A stretch of 64,000 nucleotides of DNA from Sulfurovum sp. (GCA_027081115.1 JALWLD010000057.1:360497-424496); one strand, 5' to 3'; counted from the stretch's first letter, positions 54,404 to 63,994 are shown. A program made the numbers and translations. The notes: a model not told the origin generated them from the letters alone.

Positions 54404-54850
54404 TTAATCTAGTAAATAATCTTTTTCCCAGAAAAATTCTATCCATTCATTGGTTTCATAGAGAGCAAAGTCAGGTTGTATGAGAGCAGTTTTTTTGTAG
54501 TAGATCGAAGCTGTCTTGAACTCAACTTTTGGAAAGTGGTTTTTTAAGTAGTTCAGTACATCTTTTACTGTTTGTCCTGAGTCTATTATATCGTCAAGTA
54601 GTATCACTCTTTTTGCTTTTCCCAGTTCAGGTACATTGAAGATGTCACACACCTTTCCTCTCTGGTCACCTTCATAGAGAATAGAGTTAATGCTCATAAG
54701 CTGACGGTTGTCTGTAGCTGAAGCATAGGCATGTGCCAGAGTCCACCCACCTCTTGCAATACCGATAATGGTATCGGGGTTGTAGTCTTGTGTAAGTTTT
54801 ACCAGTTGTTTGACATCTCCTACAAATTTTTCATATGGGTAATAGACCAT
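54404..54850 (-). CDS. Phosphoribosyltransferase (Gpt/Xpt-like)
   Basis: 148 aa PRTase with TIIGIARGGWTLAHAYA and the PRPP loop VILLDDIIDSGQTV. Likely a purine salvage enzyme for xanthine or guanine. It is 19 bp upstream of the binding-protein gene on the same strand, so it may head the operon. The 246-bp gap after it (up to hsdR) holds no recognisable feature. Confidence 0.85.
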   Translation of the reverse strand: MVYYPYEKFVGDVKQLVKLTQDYNPDTIIGIARGGWTLAHAYASATDNRQLMSINSILYEGDQRGKVCDIFNVPELGKAKRVILLDDIIDSGQTVKDVLNYLKNHFPKVEFKTASIYYKKTALIQPDFALYETNEWIEFFWEKDYLLD

Positions 54851-55096
54851 CTTTCCTCCTAAACAAATAAAATAAGTGAGCTGAATGCTGTTAAAAAGAG
54901 CAGTTCAAAATGTAAGTCTTTAAATTCTCTTTTTGCTGTTTAAATCATAACATAGTTCACCATACCCAAAGCTAAGCTTGTGGTGATGGAGGTGGTATAG
55001 ATGATTATTATTGAACAAATTACAATAGTCTAACTAATAGAAGACTCTATATAATTTATGCTAAAATAGGTTACTTCAAAGTGGGGAGAGGTAAAT

Positions 55097-57433
55097 TTGG
55101 CATACACAGAAGCAGATACCAGAGCTAAACTTATCGACCCTCAAATCAAATCCAGCAACTGGCTGGAGTCTCACATTGTCCGTGAATACTACTTTACAGA
55201 CGGGCGCAAGCTCATCGGCGGGAAGCGTGGGAAGCAGTATTATGTGGACTATCTTCTTGTGTATGAAAACAGCAACCTTGCCATCATCGAAGCAAAAGCA
55301 GAGAACAAAGACCCCTTAGATGGTTTACAGCAGTCCATCAACTACGCCCAAAAACTTAAAATTGATTTTGTCTATGCAACCAATGGACATAAGATTTATG
55401 AACATAATCTCATTACAGGTAAAGGTGATTGGGTAAAATCTTTCCCTACTCCACAGACACTTTTTGAGAGAAAGTTTCCTACGCTTACCCCTGCCAAAGA
55501 AAACATCATTAAGCAACCTTTTCATTTTGAAGGCAGTATGAAACCACGCTACTATCAACAGATAGCCGTAGACAAAACCCTTGAAGCCATCGCCAACGGT
55601 AAAGACAAGGTACTGCTTACACTTGCTACGGGTACAGGTAAAACTTACATTGCTTTTCAGATCGTCTATAGACTTTTTGAAGCCAAGTGGAGCAGGTCAG
55701 GTACGCAGAGGCGACCCAAGGTGCTTTTCTTAGCAGACAGAAATGTATTGGCAGACCAGGCCTTTAACACTTTTAACCCGCTGGAAAAAGACATCGTCCG
55801 TGTCAATGGCAAGGAGATACGTAAGAGAGGTGGCAGAGTACCAACCAATGCCAATGTCTTTTTCGCTATCTATCAGTCCATCGCAGAGCGTAAGTCAGAT
55901 GAGTTTGACGAAGAGAACGATGTGACTGCCTACTACAAGCAGTATCCGCCAGAGTTTTTTGACCTTATAGTCATAGACGAATGTCACAGAGGCTCTGCCA
56001 ACGATGAAAGCTCATGGAGAGACATTTTAGACTACTTTGTTTCAGCCGTACACTTAGGTCTTACCGCTACACCCAAAAGAGATGACAATGGCGATACTTA
56101 CAAGTACTTCGGAGAGCCTGTCTATGAGTACTCTCTCAAAGAGGGTATCAACGATGGTTTCCTTACGCCCTACAAGGTAAAACGAATCAAGACAAATATT
56201 GATGAGTACAGGTTCAACCCCAATGACATCGTACAGGGAGAACTCGAAGAGCAGATTGTCACACTCGACAAGTTTGAAAAAGAAGTCATCATCCCTAAGC
56301 GTACAGAGCTTGTTGCCAAGACTATACTAGAGCAGATAAACCCTATGGACAAAACCATTGTCTTTTGTGTAAATCAAAAGCACGCCATAGATATGAAGAT
56401 AGCCATAGACAAGTATAAAACAGTCAAAGACAATGACTACTGTGTCCGTGTGACTTCTGATGAAGGAGAGATAGGACGAGATTTCCTTGAAGCTTTTCAA
56501 AACAATGACCGTGACATCCCTACCATTTTGACCTCTTCCAAGATGCTCACGACTGGTGTAGATGCCAAAAATGTACGCAATGTTGTCCTTACCGCACCCA
56601 TCCGATCCATGACAGAATTCAAACAGATCATCGGGCGTGGTACGAGAGTCTATGAGGGTAAGGACTTTTTTACCATCATCGACTTTGTTGGTGCAACGAA
56701 TTTGTTTTATGACGATGCCTGGGATGGTCTGCCTGAAGAGCAGATAGATGATACTACGGTAGAAGATGATAAAGGTACAGACAAGGTCAAAGAACCCAAA
56801 CAGCCTTATGGCGAGACCAATGAGACTGCTACTTCTAACAGTGACGAGAAGAAAACAGAGAAAGTCACCATCGACATACGAGGCAGAAAGCTCAAAGTCA
56901 TAGACATAGAGACCACCTATGTCGGTGCAGACGGCATCCCTCTGAAAACCCATGAGTTTTTAGAGTTTTTAGTAGGCATACTTGACAAGTTTTTTCACGA
57001 TGAAACACAACTCAGAGAGCTATGGTCAGACCCTGTGAAGCGTGAAGAGCTTCTGGCTAAACTACGAAGTATGCAGATAGACGAAGTCCAACTAGAAGAG
57101 CTTAAAGCCATTTTCGATGCAGAGGAGAGTGACATTTACGATGTATTGGCTCATCTCTCGTTTAACCTAGACATCAAGACACGAAGTGAGAGAGCGTTTG
57201 CTGTGCATTACCGAAAGTATATAGAGAAGTATCACAATGGTAAGGTTAAAGAGTTTTTGAACTTCATATTGGAACGTTATGAGAAAGATGGGGTTAAAGA
57301 GATGGGGAGCGATAAGCTCTCTTCACTCATCAAACTTTCTAGCATAGACAGAAATGAACTCAAAGAGGCATTTGAGAGTGCAGCCAATATCCGAGAGGGG
57401 TATTTTGGGTTACAGCGGGAGATTTATAGATGA
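55097..57433 (+). CDS. hsdR: Type I restriction enzyme, HsdR subunit
   Basis: Motor and nuclease subunit, 778 aa, starting at TTG (55097) with GGGAGAG upstream. N-terminal nuclease domain with PD-(D/E)XK residues (YVDYLLVYENSNLAIIEAKA), then SF2 helicase motifs: TLATGTGKTYIAF, LIVIDECHRGS, GLTATPK, TSSKMLTTGVDAKNV and QIIGRGTRVYEGK. It is shorter than EcoR124 HsdR (about 1040). Base composition is close to the chromosome, unlike the four AT-rich genes after it. Its stop overlaps the next start (ATGA). hsdM follows only at 62510. Confidence 0.92.
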   Translation: MAYTEADTRAKLIDPQIKSSNWLESHIVREYYFTDGRKLIGGKRGKQYYVDYLLVYENSNLAIIEAKAENKDPLDGLQQSINYAQKLKIDFVYATNGHKIYEHNLITGKGDWVKSFPTPQTLFERKFPTLTPAKENIIKQPFHFEGSMKPRYYQQIAVDKTLEAIANGKDKVLLTLATGTGKTYIAFQIVYRLFEAKWSRSGTQRRPKVLFLADRNVLADQAFNTFNPLEKDIVRVNGKEIRKRGGRVPTNANVFFAIYQSIAERKSDEFDEENDVTAYYKQYPPEFFDLIVIDECHRGSANDESSWRDILDYFVSAVHLGLTATPKRDDNGDTYKYFGEPVYEYSLKEGINDGFLTPYKVKRIKTNIDEYRFNPNDIVQGELEEQIVTLDKFEKEVIIPKRTELVAKTILEQINPMDKTIVFCVNQKHAIDMKIAIDKYKTVKDNDYCVRVTSDEGEIGRDFLEAFQNNDRDIPTILTSSKMLTTGVDAKNVRNVVLTAPIRSMTEFKQIIGRGTRVYEGKDFFTIIDFVGATNLFYDDAWDGLPEEQIDDTTVEDDKGTDKVKEPKQPYGETNETATSNSDEKKTEKVTIDIRGRKLKVIDIETTYVGADGIPLKTHEFLEFLVGILDKFFHDETQLRELWSDPVKREELLAKLRSMQIDEVQLEELKAIFDAEESDIYDVLAHLSFNLDIKTRSERAFAVHYRKYIEKYHNGKVKEFLNFILERYEKDGVKEMGSDKLSSLIKLSSIDRNELKEAFESAANIREGYFGLQREIYR

Positions 57434-58611
57434 GTGAGAAAAAGCAGTCTAACCATAGTGCATTATCTACTAAGATGGGAGATGTATATCATTATTATGT
57501 TGCTATTGATTTGTTATTATCTATATCTGATCAATGGCATAAATGTCTAATTGAAGAAAGTGGTGACATTGTTTTATTAAATAAGGATGATAATCAAATA
57601 TTTAATATTGAGGTTAAACATCATATTGAAGATAATGAATTAATGGTACACAATATAGATTTTCAGAAAACACTTTTTAATTGGTTTCAAGATAAAAATA
57701 AATATACTGAAGATACAAGATTAATTCTTTTTACAACGTCAACAATTTCCGATACTAATCCTTTATATGATTGGAATAAATTATCTTCAAAAGAAAAATA
57801 TCAAACGATTGTTCTTAATTCACGAAATAATAAAAAGGAATTATATAAAAACATAGAGAATTATTTTAAAAAGATTAAAAATTCTAATAACATAGTTGAA
57901 ATTAGAAGAGTACTTGCGAAATTTACAATAATAAATTCTTCCCCAAATATTAGATACATAAGAGATGAAATAAAAAGTAGAGATTATTTTAGAATTTTCC
58001 GAAATCAAGAAGAAAAAAAAGAAAAAGTTATTGATTCTTTATATGGATTGATTGGAAGAGGGCTGAAAGATAAAGATACGTGGGAGATTACTAAGAATGA
58101 TTTTGATCAAAAACTAAAGGAATTAACAGTTTTAGTTCAAGATAAAATATTGAGAACAGATACAGATATTGATATAGAAAAAATAGATATGGAACTGGAA
58201 TCTTATAGAAAAAAGCTTTTTATTAAGAAACTAGATAATATTGGTTTTGATGAAAATATTTTTCAATCTGCTATTGATGATTATGCTAAAACAATTATTG
58301 AAGTTTCAGAAAGAATGGATTTAAGTAATTCCTTAGAGTATGACAAACGATTAGAAACATACGAATATAATTTAAGTCGTTTAGTTTCAGATAGAAAAAA
58401 TGAATATAAATATAAATCAGGATTAAAAGATATAGAAAAATCACAACAAAGCTATTTTTGCATTATGCAGTCAGCACGAATCCCGTTTATGCCTCAAGAG
58501 TTTGATGATCAGACTACTTTCTTTCAAAATGGGTATTTACATATATTAGCAGATGATGAAGATGCTTCTACTCAAATATGTTGGTCTTTAAAGTCTGAGG
58601 ATTTATTATGA
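57430..58611 (+). CDS. ABC-3C-type effector with PD-(D/E)XK-like nuclease domain
   Basis: 393 aa. N-terminal region (about 7-130) looks like a dsDNA nuclease domain of the Cap4/DUF4297 kind: SALSTKMGDVYHYYVAIDLL, then Glu42/43, Asp46 and the core E61-V62-K63 in IFNIEVKHH. The rest is helical and charged with no motif. Directly upstream of a small middle component and a DUF3732-like ATPase, all with ATGA-type overlaps, it fits the effector position of ABC three-component (ABC-3C) systems, which are predicted conflict systems against phage or plasmids. Very AT-rich. Activity is predicted, not shown. Confidence 0.75.
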   Translation: MSEKKQSNHSALSTKMGDVYHYYVAIDLLLSISDQWHKCLIEESGDIVLLNKDDNQIFNIEVKHHIEDNELMVHNIDFQKTLFNWFQDKNKYTEDTRLILFTTSTISDTNPLYDWNKLSSKEKYQTIVLNSRNNKKELYKNIENYFKKIKNSNNIVEIRRVLAKFTIINSSPNIRYIRDEIKSRDYFRIFRNQEEKKEKVIDSLYGLIGRGLKDKDTWEITKNDFDQKLKELTVLVQDKILRTDTDIDIEKIDMELESYRKKLFIKKLDNIGFDENIFQSAIDDYAKTIIEVSERMDLSNSLEYDKRLETYEYNLSRLVSDRKNEYKYKSGLKDIEKSQQSYFCIMQSARIPFMPQEFDDQTTFFQNGYLHILADDEDASTQICWSLKSEDLL

Positions 58612-59069
58612 ATATTGCTAAAGCGATTTATTATAGTTCTGTTTCTCCAGAACATATAGTTGAATTAACTTTAAGTATCGCAAAAGGCTTTGAGAATACT
58701 AAAATACGAAAATTAAATTTTTTCGATCTTTTTATTATAATTCCTTTTTATAGTTATGCTCCTGCACAAGATAAACTACAAAGAATACAGTTTAATGCAA
58801 TTAATTCATTTCAAACAAAAGTTGAGAGAAACCCCGAGACATTTGTAAATTTTAATTTTAGATATGAAAAAAGTGTGAACTATATAAAATTAGGAATTTT
58901 ACACGGTATTGCAAATGGTACTATAGAGATTGATAAAGAAATGAATATTAATATTTTATCTTCATCTCAAGATGTAAATAAAGTGATTTATAATATAGGA
59001 AAAGTATTTTCGACAAAAGAAACATCAACTTTATATAATTTTTTCAAGGTGGATATAAATGTTATTTAG
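58608..59069 (+). CDS. ABC-3C middle component
   Basis: 153 aa, small helical protein. Features typical of middle components: NSFQTKVERNPETFVNFNFRYEKS and LGILHGIANGTIEIDKE. They are found between an effector gene and a DUF3732-type ATPase and are thought to link sensing and effector, but their biochemistry is little known. Overlaps both neighbours (4 bp and 11 bp). Confidence 0.72.
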   Translation: MNIAKAIYYSSVSPEHIVELTLSIAKGFENTKIRKLNFFDLFIIIPFYSYAPAQDKLQRIQFNAINSFQTKVERNPETFVNFNFRYEKSVNYIKLGILHGIANGTIEIDKEMNINILSSSQDVNKVIYNIGKVFSTKETSTLYNFFKVDINVI

Positions 59070-60972
59070 AATAAATGAGATTGGATTATTTCAGGACACT
59101 AAAAGAGATGTAATTAAATTTAATAAAGATATTAATTTTATTAGTGGGGAATCTAATACAGGGAAGAGTTCTATAGGTGAAATTATAGATTATTGTTTAG
59201 CCTCCACTAAACAAACTGTTCCGGCAGGAAAAATTATTAATGAAATTGATATTTTTTCAATATTTTTAACTCTTGGTAATCATAATATTATTATTGCACG
59301 TAATCGGTATGATAGTGAAAAATTTTCAGGTCAAAAATTTATTTTTTTTAAACAAGTTCAAGATGATTTTTCATTAAGCAATATAGATATTGATTTTTTT
59401 ACAGAAAATGAATTAGAGTATTTTACAAAAAATGATTTTCTAGAGTTGGAGATTTCAAAATATTTTCCTTCTTTTCCTCCTAAGACTAGATTAGATGGTA
59501 AGGAAATGGTAAGACCTACGATTAGGAATATGCCTCCTTTTATGTTTCAAGTTCAAGATGTGATTAAGAATAAAAGACATTTATTTTATCAAATGGATAG
59601 AGGTAATAAAGTAAAAGGGATTAAAAGAGATTTTGAACTATTTTTAGGGTTAATAGATTTTGATATATATAATAAAGTAAATAGAAAGAATGAAATAATC
59701 AAAGAGCTTAAAAAGATTGAAAATCGTCACAATTTATATGAAGATGAAATTAAGAACGAATATATAAATTTACGAAGTAATTATCATAGATTATATACGC
59801 ATCTTAATAGGGATATTGATGTAGACTCTTTAGAAGAATCTACTTTATTAGATTATAAAAACTTAGATGAGATTGTTTTAGAATATAGTGTAGATAGTGA
59901 TGTAGTTAAGAAGGTTGATGAATTAGAGTCTTTATCCAATAAACAAAGTAGAATCGTAGAACAATTAAAAGTTCAATACTCAAGTATCAAAAATCAAATT
60001 AGACATATTGATACTGCAAACTTACAATTGTCAAAGTTCACGTCAAACAGTCATTATCATAAAACCTGTCCTATCTGTGATTCTAAAACTGAAAAAAAGT
60101 TTGAAGTATTTGATACTGCAAAGAAAAAGATATTAGAAGAAAAAGATTTTTTAGATCATTATAATAAGGATTTACTAAGAGAAAAAGAATTAGAGGTTAA
60201 GACTAAGCTAGATGGTGAAAAAAGTATTTTAATTAGTATGATGAATCAAGTTTCTGAATTAAAAAAAGATGTTGTTGAAATTCAAAGTATTGAAGAAAAG
60301 AAAAAACTATTGTTTGAGTTAAAAGGAATAATTAAACAAAATATAAAGCAAATTCAAAAATATGAAAATAATTTATTAGACAATGATAAAATATCAAAAC
60401 TTGAAGAAGAACTTGAAAAATTAGATAAAAAATTAAAAAAAGTAGATCTTAAGAAAAAAAGGCAAGAAGCAGAGTATCTTATTGGGTATTACTCAACAGA
60501 GATGTTGAAAACTTTACCGTTTGATAATAATGATTATGGTGAACCTAATTTAAAGTTTGATGTTAAAGATGTTGAGGCATATCAGCAAGGAAATAAGGAT
60601 ATTTTCTATTTGTCTGATATAGGTAGTGCAGAAAATCATTTATCGTTTCATCTATCTGTATTTCTAGGATTACATAAATACATAATTGAAAATGATTCAG
60701 CAATCTTACCATCCTTTATTTTTTTAGATCAACCTAGTCAAGTTTATTTTCCTAAAGAAGAAGATTTTAAAAAAGGTACGGGTGATATTAAAAAAGTTGA
60801 GGATATGTATAAATCAATTATCTCCTTTATCTCTTCCTGTAATGATAAATCACTTTTATCAGGAATCCAAATTATTATTACAGATCATTTTTATAGTGAA
60901 GAAGAATGGTATAAAAAATATCTAGTTGAACCACGATGGGAAAAAAATAAGAATTTAGGATTGATTAAATGA
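59059..60972 (+). CDS. DUF3732-like (Rad50/SMC-type) ABC ATPase of the three-component system
   Basis: 637 aa. Walker A FISGESNTGKSSIGE (residues 28-42), a long coiled-coil centre (about 200-450) with a zinc-hook-like CPIC near residue 336 (HKTCPICDSK), a signature-like region YLSDIGSAENHLSFHLSVF, and Walker B FIFLDQPSQVYFP (about 553). This is the layout of Rad50/SbcC-type ATPases and of the DUF3732 ATPases of ABC-3C systems. It probably senses unusual DNA or protein and controls the two nuclease candidates. Confidence 0.82.
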   Translation: MLFRINEIGLFQDTKRDVIKFNKDINFISGESNTGKSSIGEIIDYCLASTKQTVPAGKIINEIDIFSIFLTLGNHNIIIARNRYDSEKFSGQKFIFFKQVQDDFSLSNIDIDFFTENELEYFTKNDFLELEISKYFPSFPPKTRLDGKEMVRPTIRNMPPFMFQVQDVIKNKRHLFYQMDRGNKVKGIKRDFELFLGLIDFDIYNKVNRKNEIIKELKKIENRHNLYEDEIKNEYINLRSNYHRLYTHLNRDIDVDSLEESTLLDYKNLDEIVLEYSVDSDVVKKVDELESLSNKQSRIVEQLKVQYSSIKNQIRHIDTANLQLSKFTSNSHYHKTCPICDSKTEKKFEVFDTAKKKILEEKDFLDHYNKDLLREKELEVKTKLDGEKSILISMMNQVSELKKDVVEIQSIEEKKKLLFELKGIIKQNIKQIQKYENNLLDNDKISKLEEELEKLDKKLKKVDLKKKRQEAEYLIGYYSTEMLKTLPFDNNDYGEPNLKFDVKDVEAYQQGNKDIFYLSDIGSAENHLSFHLSVFLGLHKYIIENDSAILPSFIFLDQPSQVYFPKEEDFKKGTGDIKKVEDMYKSIISFISSCNDKSLLSGIQIIITDHFYSEEEWYKKYLVEPRWEKNKNLGLIK

Positions 60973-62324
60973 TTAATTTGGTAATTGATACAAATATATT
61001 TCGAAAAGATCCTAAGAGAGTTAATGCTCCCTTTTTGGCATTAAGAACATTAGCCTGTAATGGTAGTATTCAATTATATTTACCATACATCATTGAAGAA
61101 GAGTTTTTAAGTCAACAAATTGAAGATAGAAATAAATCTATTAATAATATCACAAAAGACTTGGGAGTATTAACTAGAAAAGATTATTCAGATGTTTTAA
61201 TTAAGGAACTGGAAATACAAAATAATTCTTTTAGTATATTGAAAAAAAAACTTATTTTAGACGTTAGAGAAAAATTCAATTTATGGTGTACTGAATTAAA
61301 TGTGAAAAAAGTAGCATTAAATTTTGATCAAACTAGACTAGCATTGACAAGTTATTTTAGTGGAAGTGCACCTTATCAGTCTCTAAAAAATAGAAAAGAT
61401 ATTCCTGATTCAATAATTTTTGAAGCACTTAAAGAAATTAACTCAGAGGTAGATGGATTAACTTTTATTTCGGAAGATCAAAATCTTCTAAAACATATTC
61501 AGACAATAGGAATAAATACTTTTAATAAGTTAGAAGACTTCATAGGAAAAAAGGAAATACAAGAATTTCTGATTGAACATCGAATTACTGATGAATATTT
61601 TGAAGGGATATTGACTTATTTAGAGGGTAGCACTTTAGAGGAATATCTTACGATTGATCCAAAAATATTTGAGAATAAAACTATCTATGATGATTCTTTT
61701 TATAGTGATAATAATGAAGCTGAAATTCAACATGTAGATTCTCCGACACATATTGAATTTGATTTAGATGATATTTCGTACTATGGTAATTCTTTAATTG
61801 GTTTTAATGTGAGTTTTAGAATAGAGGCAAATGTTAATTTGTTTATTTTTAAAGGTGATTATTATACTGTTGCAGAGGAGGAATACTCTTTTGTTGAAGA
61901 TTGGAATGACCATTATTTTTTAGTGGAAAAAGATATTATACTTTTAGTACATGCCAAGGTAATCTTGAAAATTGATATTGAAAGACTTAATGCTTCAGAG
62001 GAACCTATAGATTTTGAAGAAATACTTGATATAGAATCATTATCAATAGATTCTATAGAGGATATAGAACTATATGAAAATATAGAACATAAAAATCCTC
62101 AAGAACCTTTTTATGATTTACTTGTACAAATTGATACAGAAACTGCTGAGCGATGTGGGGCATCAGGAACATTTCAAGTAATTTCAATTGATGATTATAT
62201 GGGTATTAGTTATACTAATTTGGTAGATGTTGGATTTCACTATCATTCTTTTGAACAATTAAAAAAAGATTTATCAAAACAGTTAAAAGTTGATATTTCA
62301 AATATTGAATTGTCAGAAGCTTAA
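60969..62324 (+). CDS. PIN-domain nuclease (DUF4935-like) linked to the ABC-3C operon
   Basis: 451 aa. N-terminal PIN domain (about 1-180) with acidic residues Asp7 in LVIDTNIF, Glu in YIIEEEFLSQ, Asp in IPDSIIFEAL and Asp in ISEDQNLLKH. A C-terminal beta-rich domain (about 240-450) is seen in PIN/DUF4935 proteins. PIN domains cut RNA. Overlaps the ATPase gene by 4 bp, so it is the fourth gene of the operon and a second effector candidate. The 41-bp repeats start one base after its stop. Confidence 0.8.
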   Translation: MINLVIDTNIFRKDPKRVNAPFLALRTLACNGSIQLYLPYIIEEEFLSQQIEDRNKSINNITKDLGVLTRKDYSDVLIKELEIQNNSFSILKKKLILDVREKFNLWCTELNVKKVALNFDQTRLALTSYFSGSAPYQSLKNRKDIPDSIIFEALKEINSEVDGLTFISEDQNLLKHIQTIGINTFNKLEDFIGKKEIQEFLIEHRITDEYFEGILTYLEGSTLEEYLTIDPKIFENKTIYDDSFYSDNNEAEIQHVDSPTHIEFDLDDISYYGNSLIGFNVSFRIEANVNLFIFKGDYYTVAEEEYSFVEDWNDHYFLVEKDIILLVHAKVILKIDIERLNASEEPIDFEEILDIESLSIDSIEDIELYENIEHKNPQEPFYDLLVQIDTETAERCGASGTFQVISIDDYMGISYTNLVDVGFHYHSFEQLKKDLSKQLKVDISNIELSEA

Positions 62325-62478
62325 TATGTTAAAAAAACATGAAAAATCTAACATATCAATCAACCTATGTTAAAAAAATGCAAAAAATTTAACATAGCTA
62401 TGAACCTATGTCGAAAAAAAGCGAAAATTTCAACATAGGTCTAATGATATGTCGTAAAAACACTAAAATTTCGACATG
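62325..62478. repeat. Four 41-bp tandem hairpin units between the PIN gene and hsdM
   Basis: Arms start at 62325, 62366, 62407 and 62448, exactly 41 bp apart. Each unit is a 7-bp arm, a 17-nt A-rich centre and a 7-bp inverted arm, followed by a 10-nt linker. Arms: TATGTTA/TAACATA twice, TATGTCG/CAACATA, TATGTCG/CGACATG. The change TTA to TCG is matched on the other side in unit 4 (and by G-T pairing in unit 3). It could be an operator array, a structured leader RNA for hsdM, or part of an RNA-based system. No CRISPR genes are nearby. Confidence 0.85.
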
Positions 62479-62509
62479 TTTCTATAAAAATAGACACAAA
62501 AAGGCAACC

Positions 62510-63994
62510 ATGGAAAACAAAATAAACAGAATAACCGACATTCTCCGAAGAGACGATGGCATCAGTGGCGCGATGATGTATACGGAGCAGATATCTTGGA
62601 TACTTTTTCTGAAGTTCATCAATGACCTTGAGATAAACAAGGCAGAAGAAGCAGAACTTGACGGTAAGGAGTATACCTACATCATAGATGAGAAGTACCG
62701 TTGGGATGTTTGGGCTTGTCCTAAAGATGACAAAGGGAAGCTTGACCTTATGAATGCTCAGAGTGGGGATGATCTGCTGGGATTTGTGAATGATGAGCTG
62801 TTCTCGTATCTCAAAGGGTTTAAGTCTATCACTGCTGATGTGAAGTCGGTGAAGTATAAGATAGGGGCTGTCTTTGAGTTTATAGACAACCGCATTGCCA
62901 ATGGGCATACGCTTAGAGAAGTGCTGGACATCATCGATGCGATGGACTTTCATTCTCAGGCTGATTTGTTTCAGCTCTCACTCATCTATGAAAAACTGCT
63001 TAAAGATATGGGGAGTGATGGGGGTAACTCTGGGGAGTTTTATACACCTCGACCGCTCATCAAGACCATTGTCGATGTGGTAGACCCTCAGATAGGTGAG
63101 AGCATCTATGACCCTGCTGTAGGGTCGTGTGGGTTTCTCATAGAGGCATATAATCATATACGCTATGATGACGTAGAGGCAAACAAGCAGAGAGAGCTTT
63201 CTACTACAGAGCTGAAGTTTCTAAACCAAGAGACTTTTTTCGGTAATGAAAAGACACCGCTAAGCTATGTGATGGGTGTGATGAATATGATACTCCACGG
63301 CATCGAGTCGCCCAACATCGCCAAGACTAACACCCTTACCAAAGACATACGCGGACTCGAAGAGAAAGACCGTTACGACTGCATACTGGCAAACCCGCCT
63401 TTTGGCGGCAAGGAAAAAGAGCAGATACAGCAGAACTTCCCTATAAAGTCCAACGCGACAGAGCTTCTGTTCCTCCAACACATGATGAACCACCTCAAGC
63501 TAGAGGGTAGATGTGGTGTGGTCATCCCTGAGGGTGTGTTGTTTCAGACGAACAAGGCATTTCAGGCGGTAAAAAAGGAGCTTTTAGAGCGTTTTAACGT
63601 GCATACCATACTCAGCCTACCTAGTGGCGTGTTTTTGCCCTATAGTGGCGTGAAGACCAATGTGGTATTTTTCGACCGTAAGGGGAGTACGTCGGACATT
63701 TTTTACTACGAAATAAACCCTGAAAAGAAACTGACGAAAAACAGACCCATTCAGTATGCGCATTTCAAGGAATTTTTGAGTGTCTGGAAAGAGCGAAAGC
63801 TCACAGACAACAGCTGGATAGTCAATGTCAATGACATAGTAGACTACGACATCTCTGCAAAGAACCCGAACAATATAGAGGTGGTTGAGCATAAAGCACC
63901 GTTGGAGATAGTGCAAAGTATCAAAGCAAATGGTACCCAGATAGAAAAAATCATGAATGAGATAGAAAAGATTTTGGTGGGGAGAGATGTTTAA
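62510..63994 (+). CDS. hsdM: Type I DNA methyltransferase, HsdM subunit
   Basis: 494 aa from the ATG at 62510 (AAGG 5 bp upstream); an in-frame ATG at 62408 lies inside the tandem repeats and is not credible. N-terminal HsdM helical domain, SAM motif DPAVGSCGFLIEA (GTGG replaced by GSCG), catalytic NPPF in LANPPFGGKE, and the target-recognition side region GRCGVVIPEGVLFQTN. Modifies adenines together with HsdS and partners the hsdR gene 5 kb upstream. Confidence 0.93.
   Translation: MENKINRITDILRRDDGISGAMMYTEQISWILFLKFINDLEINKAEEAELDGKEYTYIIDEKYRWDVWACPKDDKGKLDLMNAQSGDDLLGFVNDELFSYLKGFKSITADVKSVKYKIGAVFEFIDNRIANGHTLREVLDIIDAMDFHSQADLFQLSLIYEKLLKDMGSDGGNSGEFYTPRPLIKTIVDVVDPQIGESIYDPAVGSCGFLIEAYNHIRYDDVEANKQRELSTTELKFLNQETFFGNEKTPLSYVMGVMNMILHGIESPNIAKTNTLTKDIRGLEEKDRYDCILANPPFGGKEKEQIQQNFPIKSNATELLFLQHMMNHLKLEGRCGVVIPEGVLFQTNKAFQAVKKELLERFNVHTILSLPSGVFLPYSGVKTNVVFFDRKGSTSDIFYYEINPEKKLTKNRPIQYAHFKEFLSVWKERKLTDNSWIVNVNDIVDYDISAKNPNNIEVVEHKAPLEIVQSIKANGTQIEKIMNEIEKILVGRDV

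Noticed and set aside
56327-56953. 208-codon minus-strand reading inside hsdR
   Set aside because: Overlaps helicase motifs of hsdR on the other strand and has no recognisable protein features.
62325-62478. CRISPR array
   Set aside because: Only four units, linkers of 10 nt, arms that vary between units and no cas genes. The 17-nt centres are A-rich and similar, not unique spacers.
62325-62478. Type III toxin-antitoxin RNA repeats
   Set aside because: The tandem repeats are suggestive, but no small ToxN-like toxin gene follows; the next gene is hsdM. Kept only as a remote possibility.
62408-62509. Upstream extension of HsdM by 34 residues
   Set aside because: The extension lies within the tandem 41-bp repeats and its sequence does not look like HsdM; the ATG at 62510 with AAGG upstream fits the family start.
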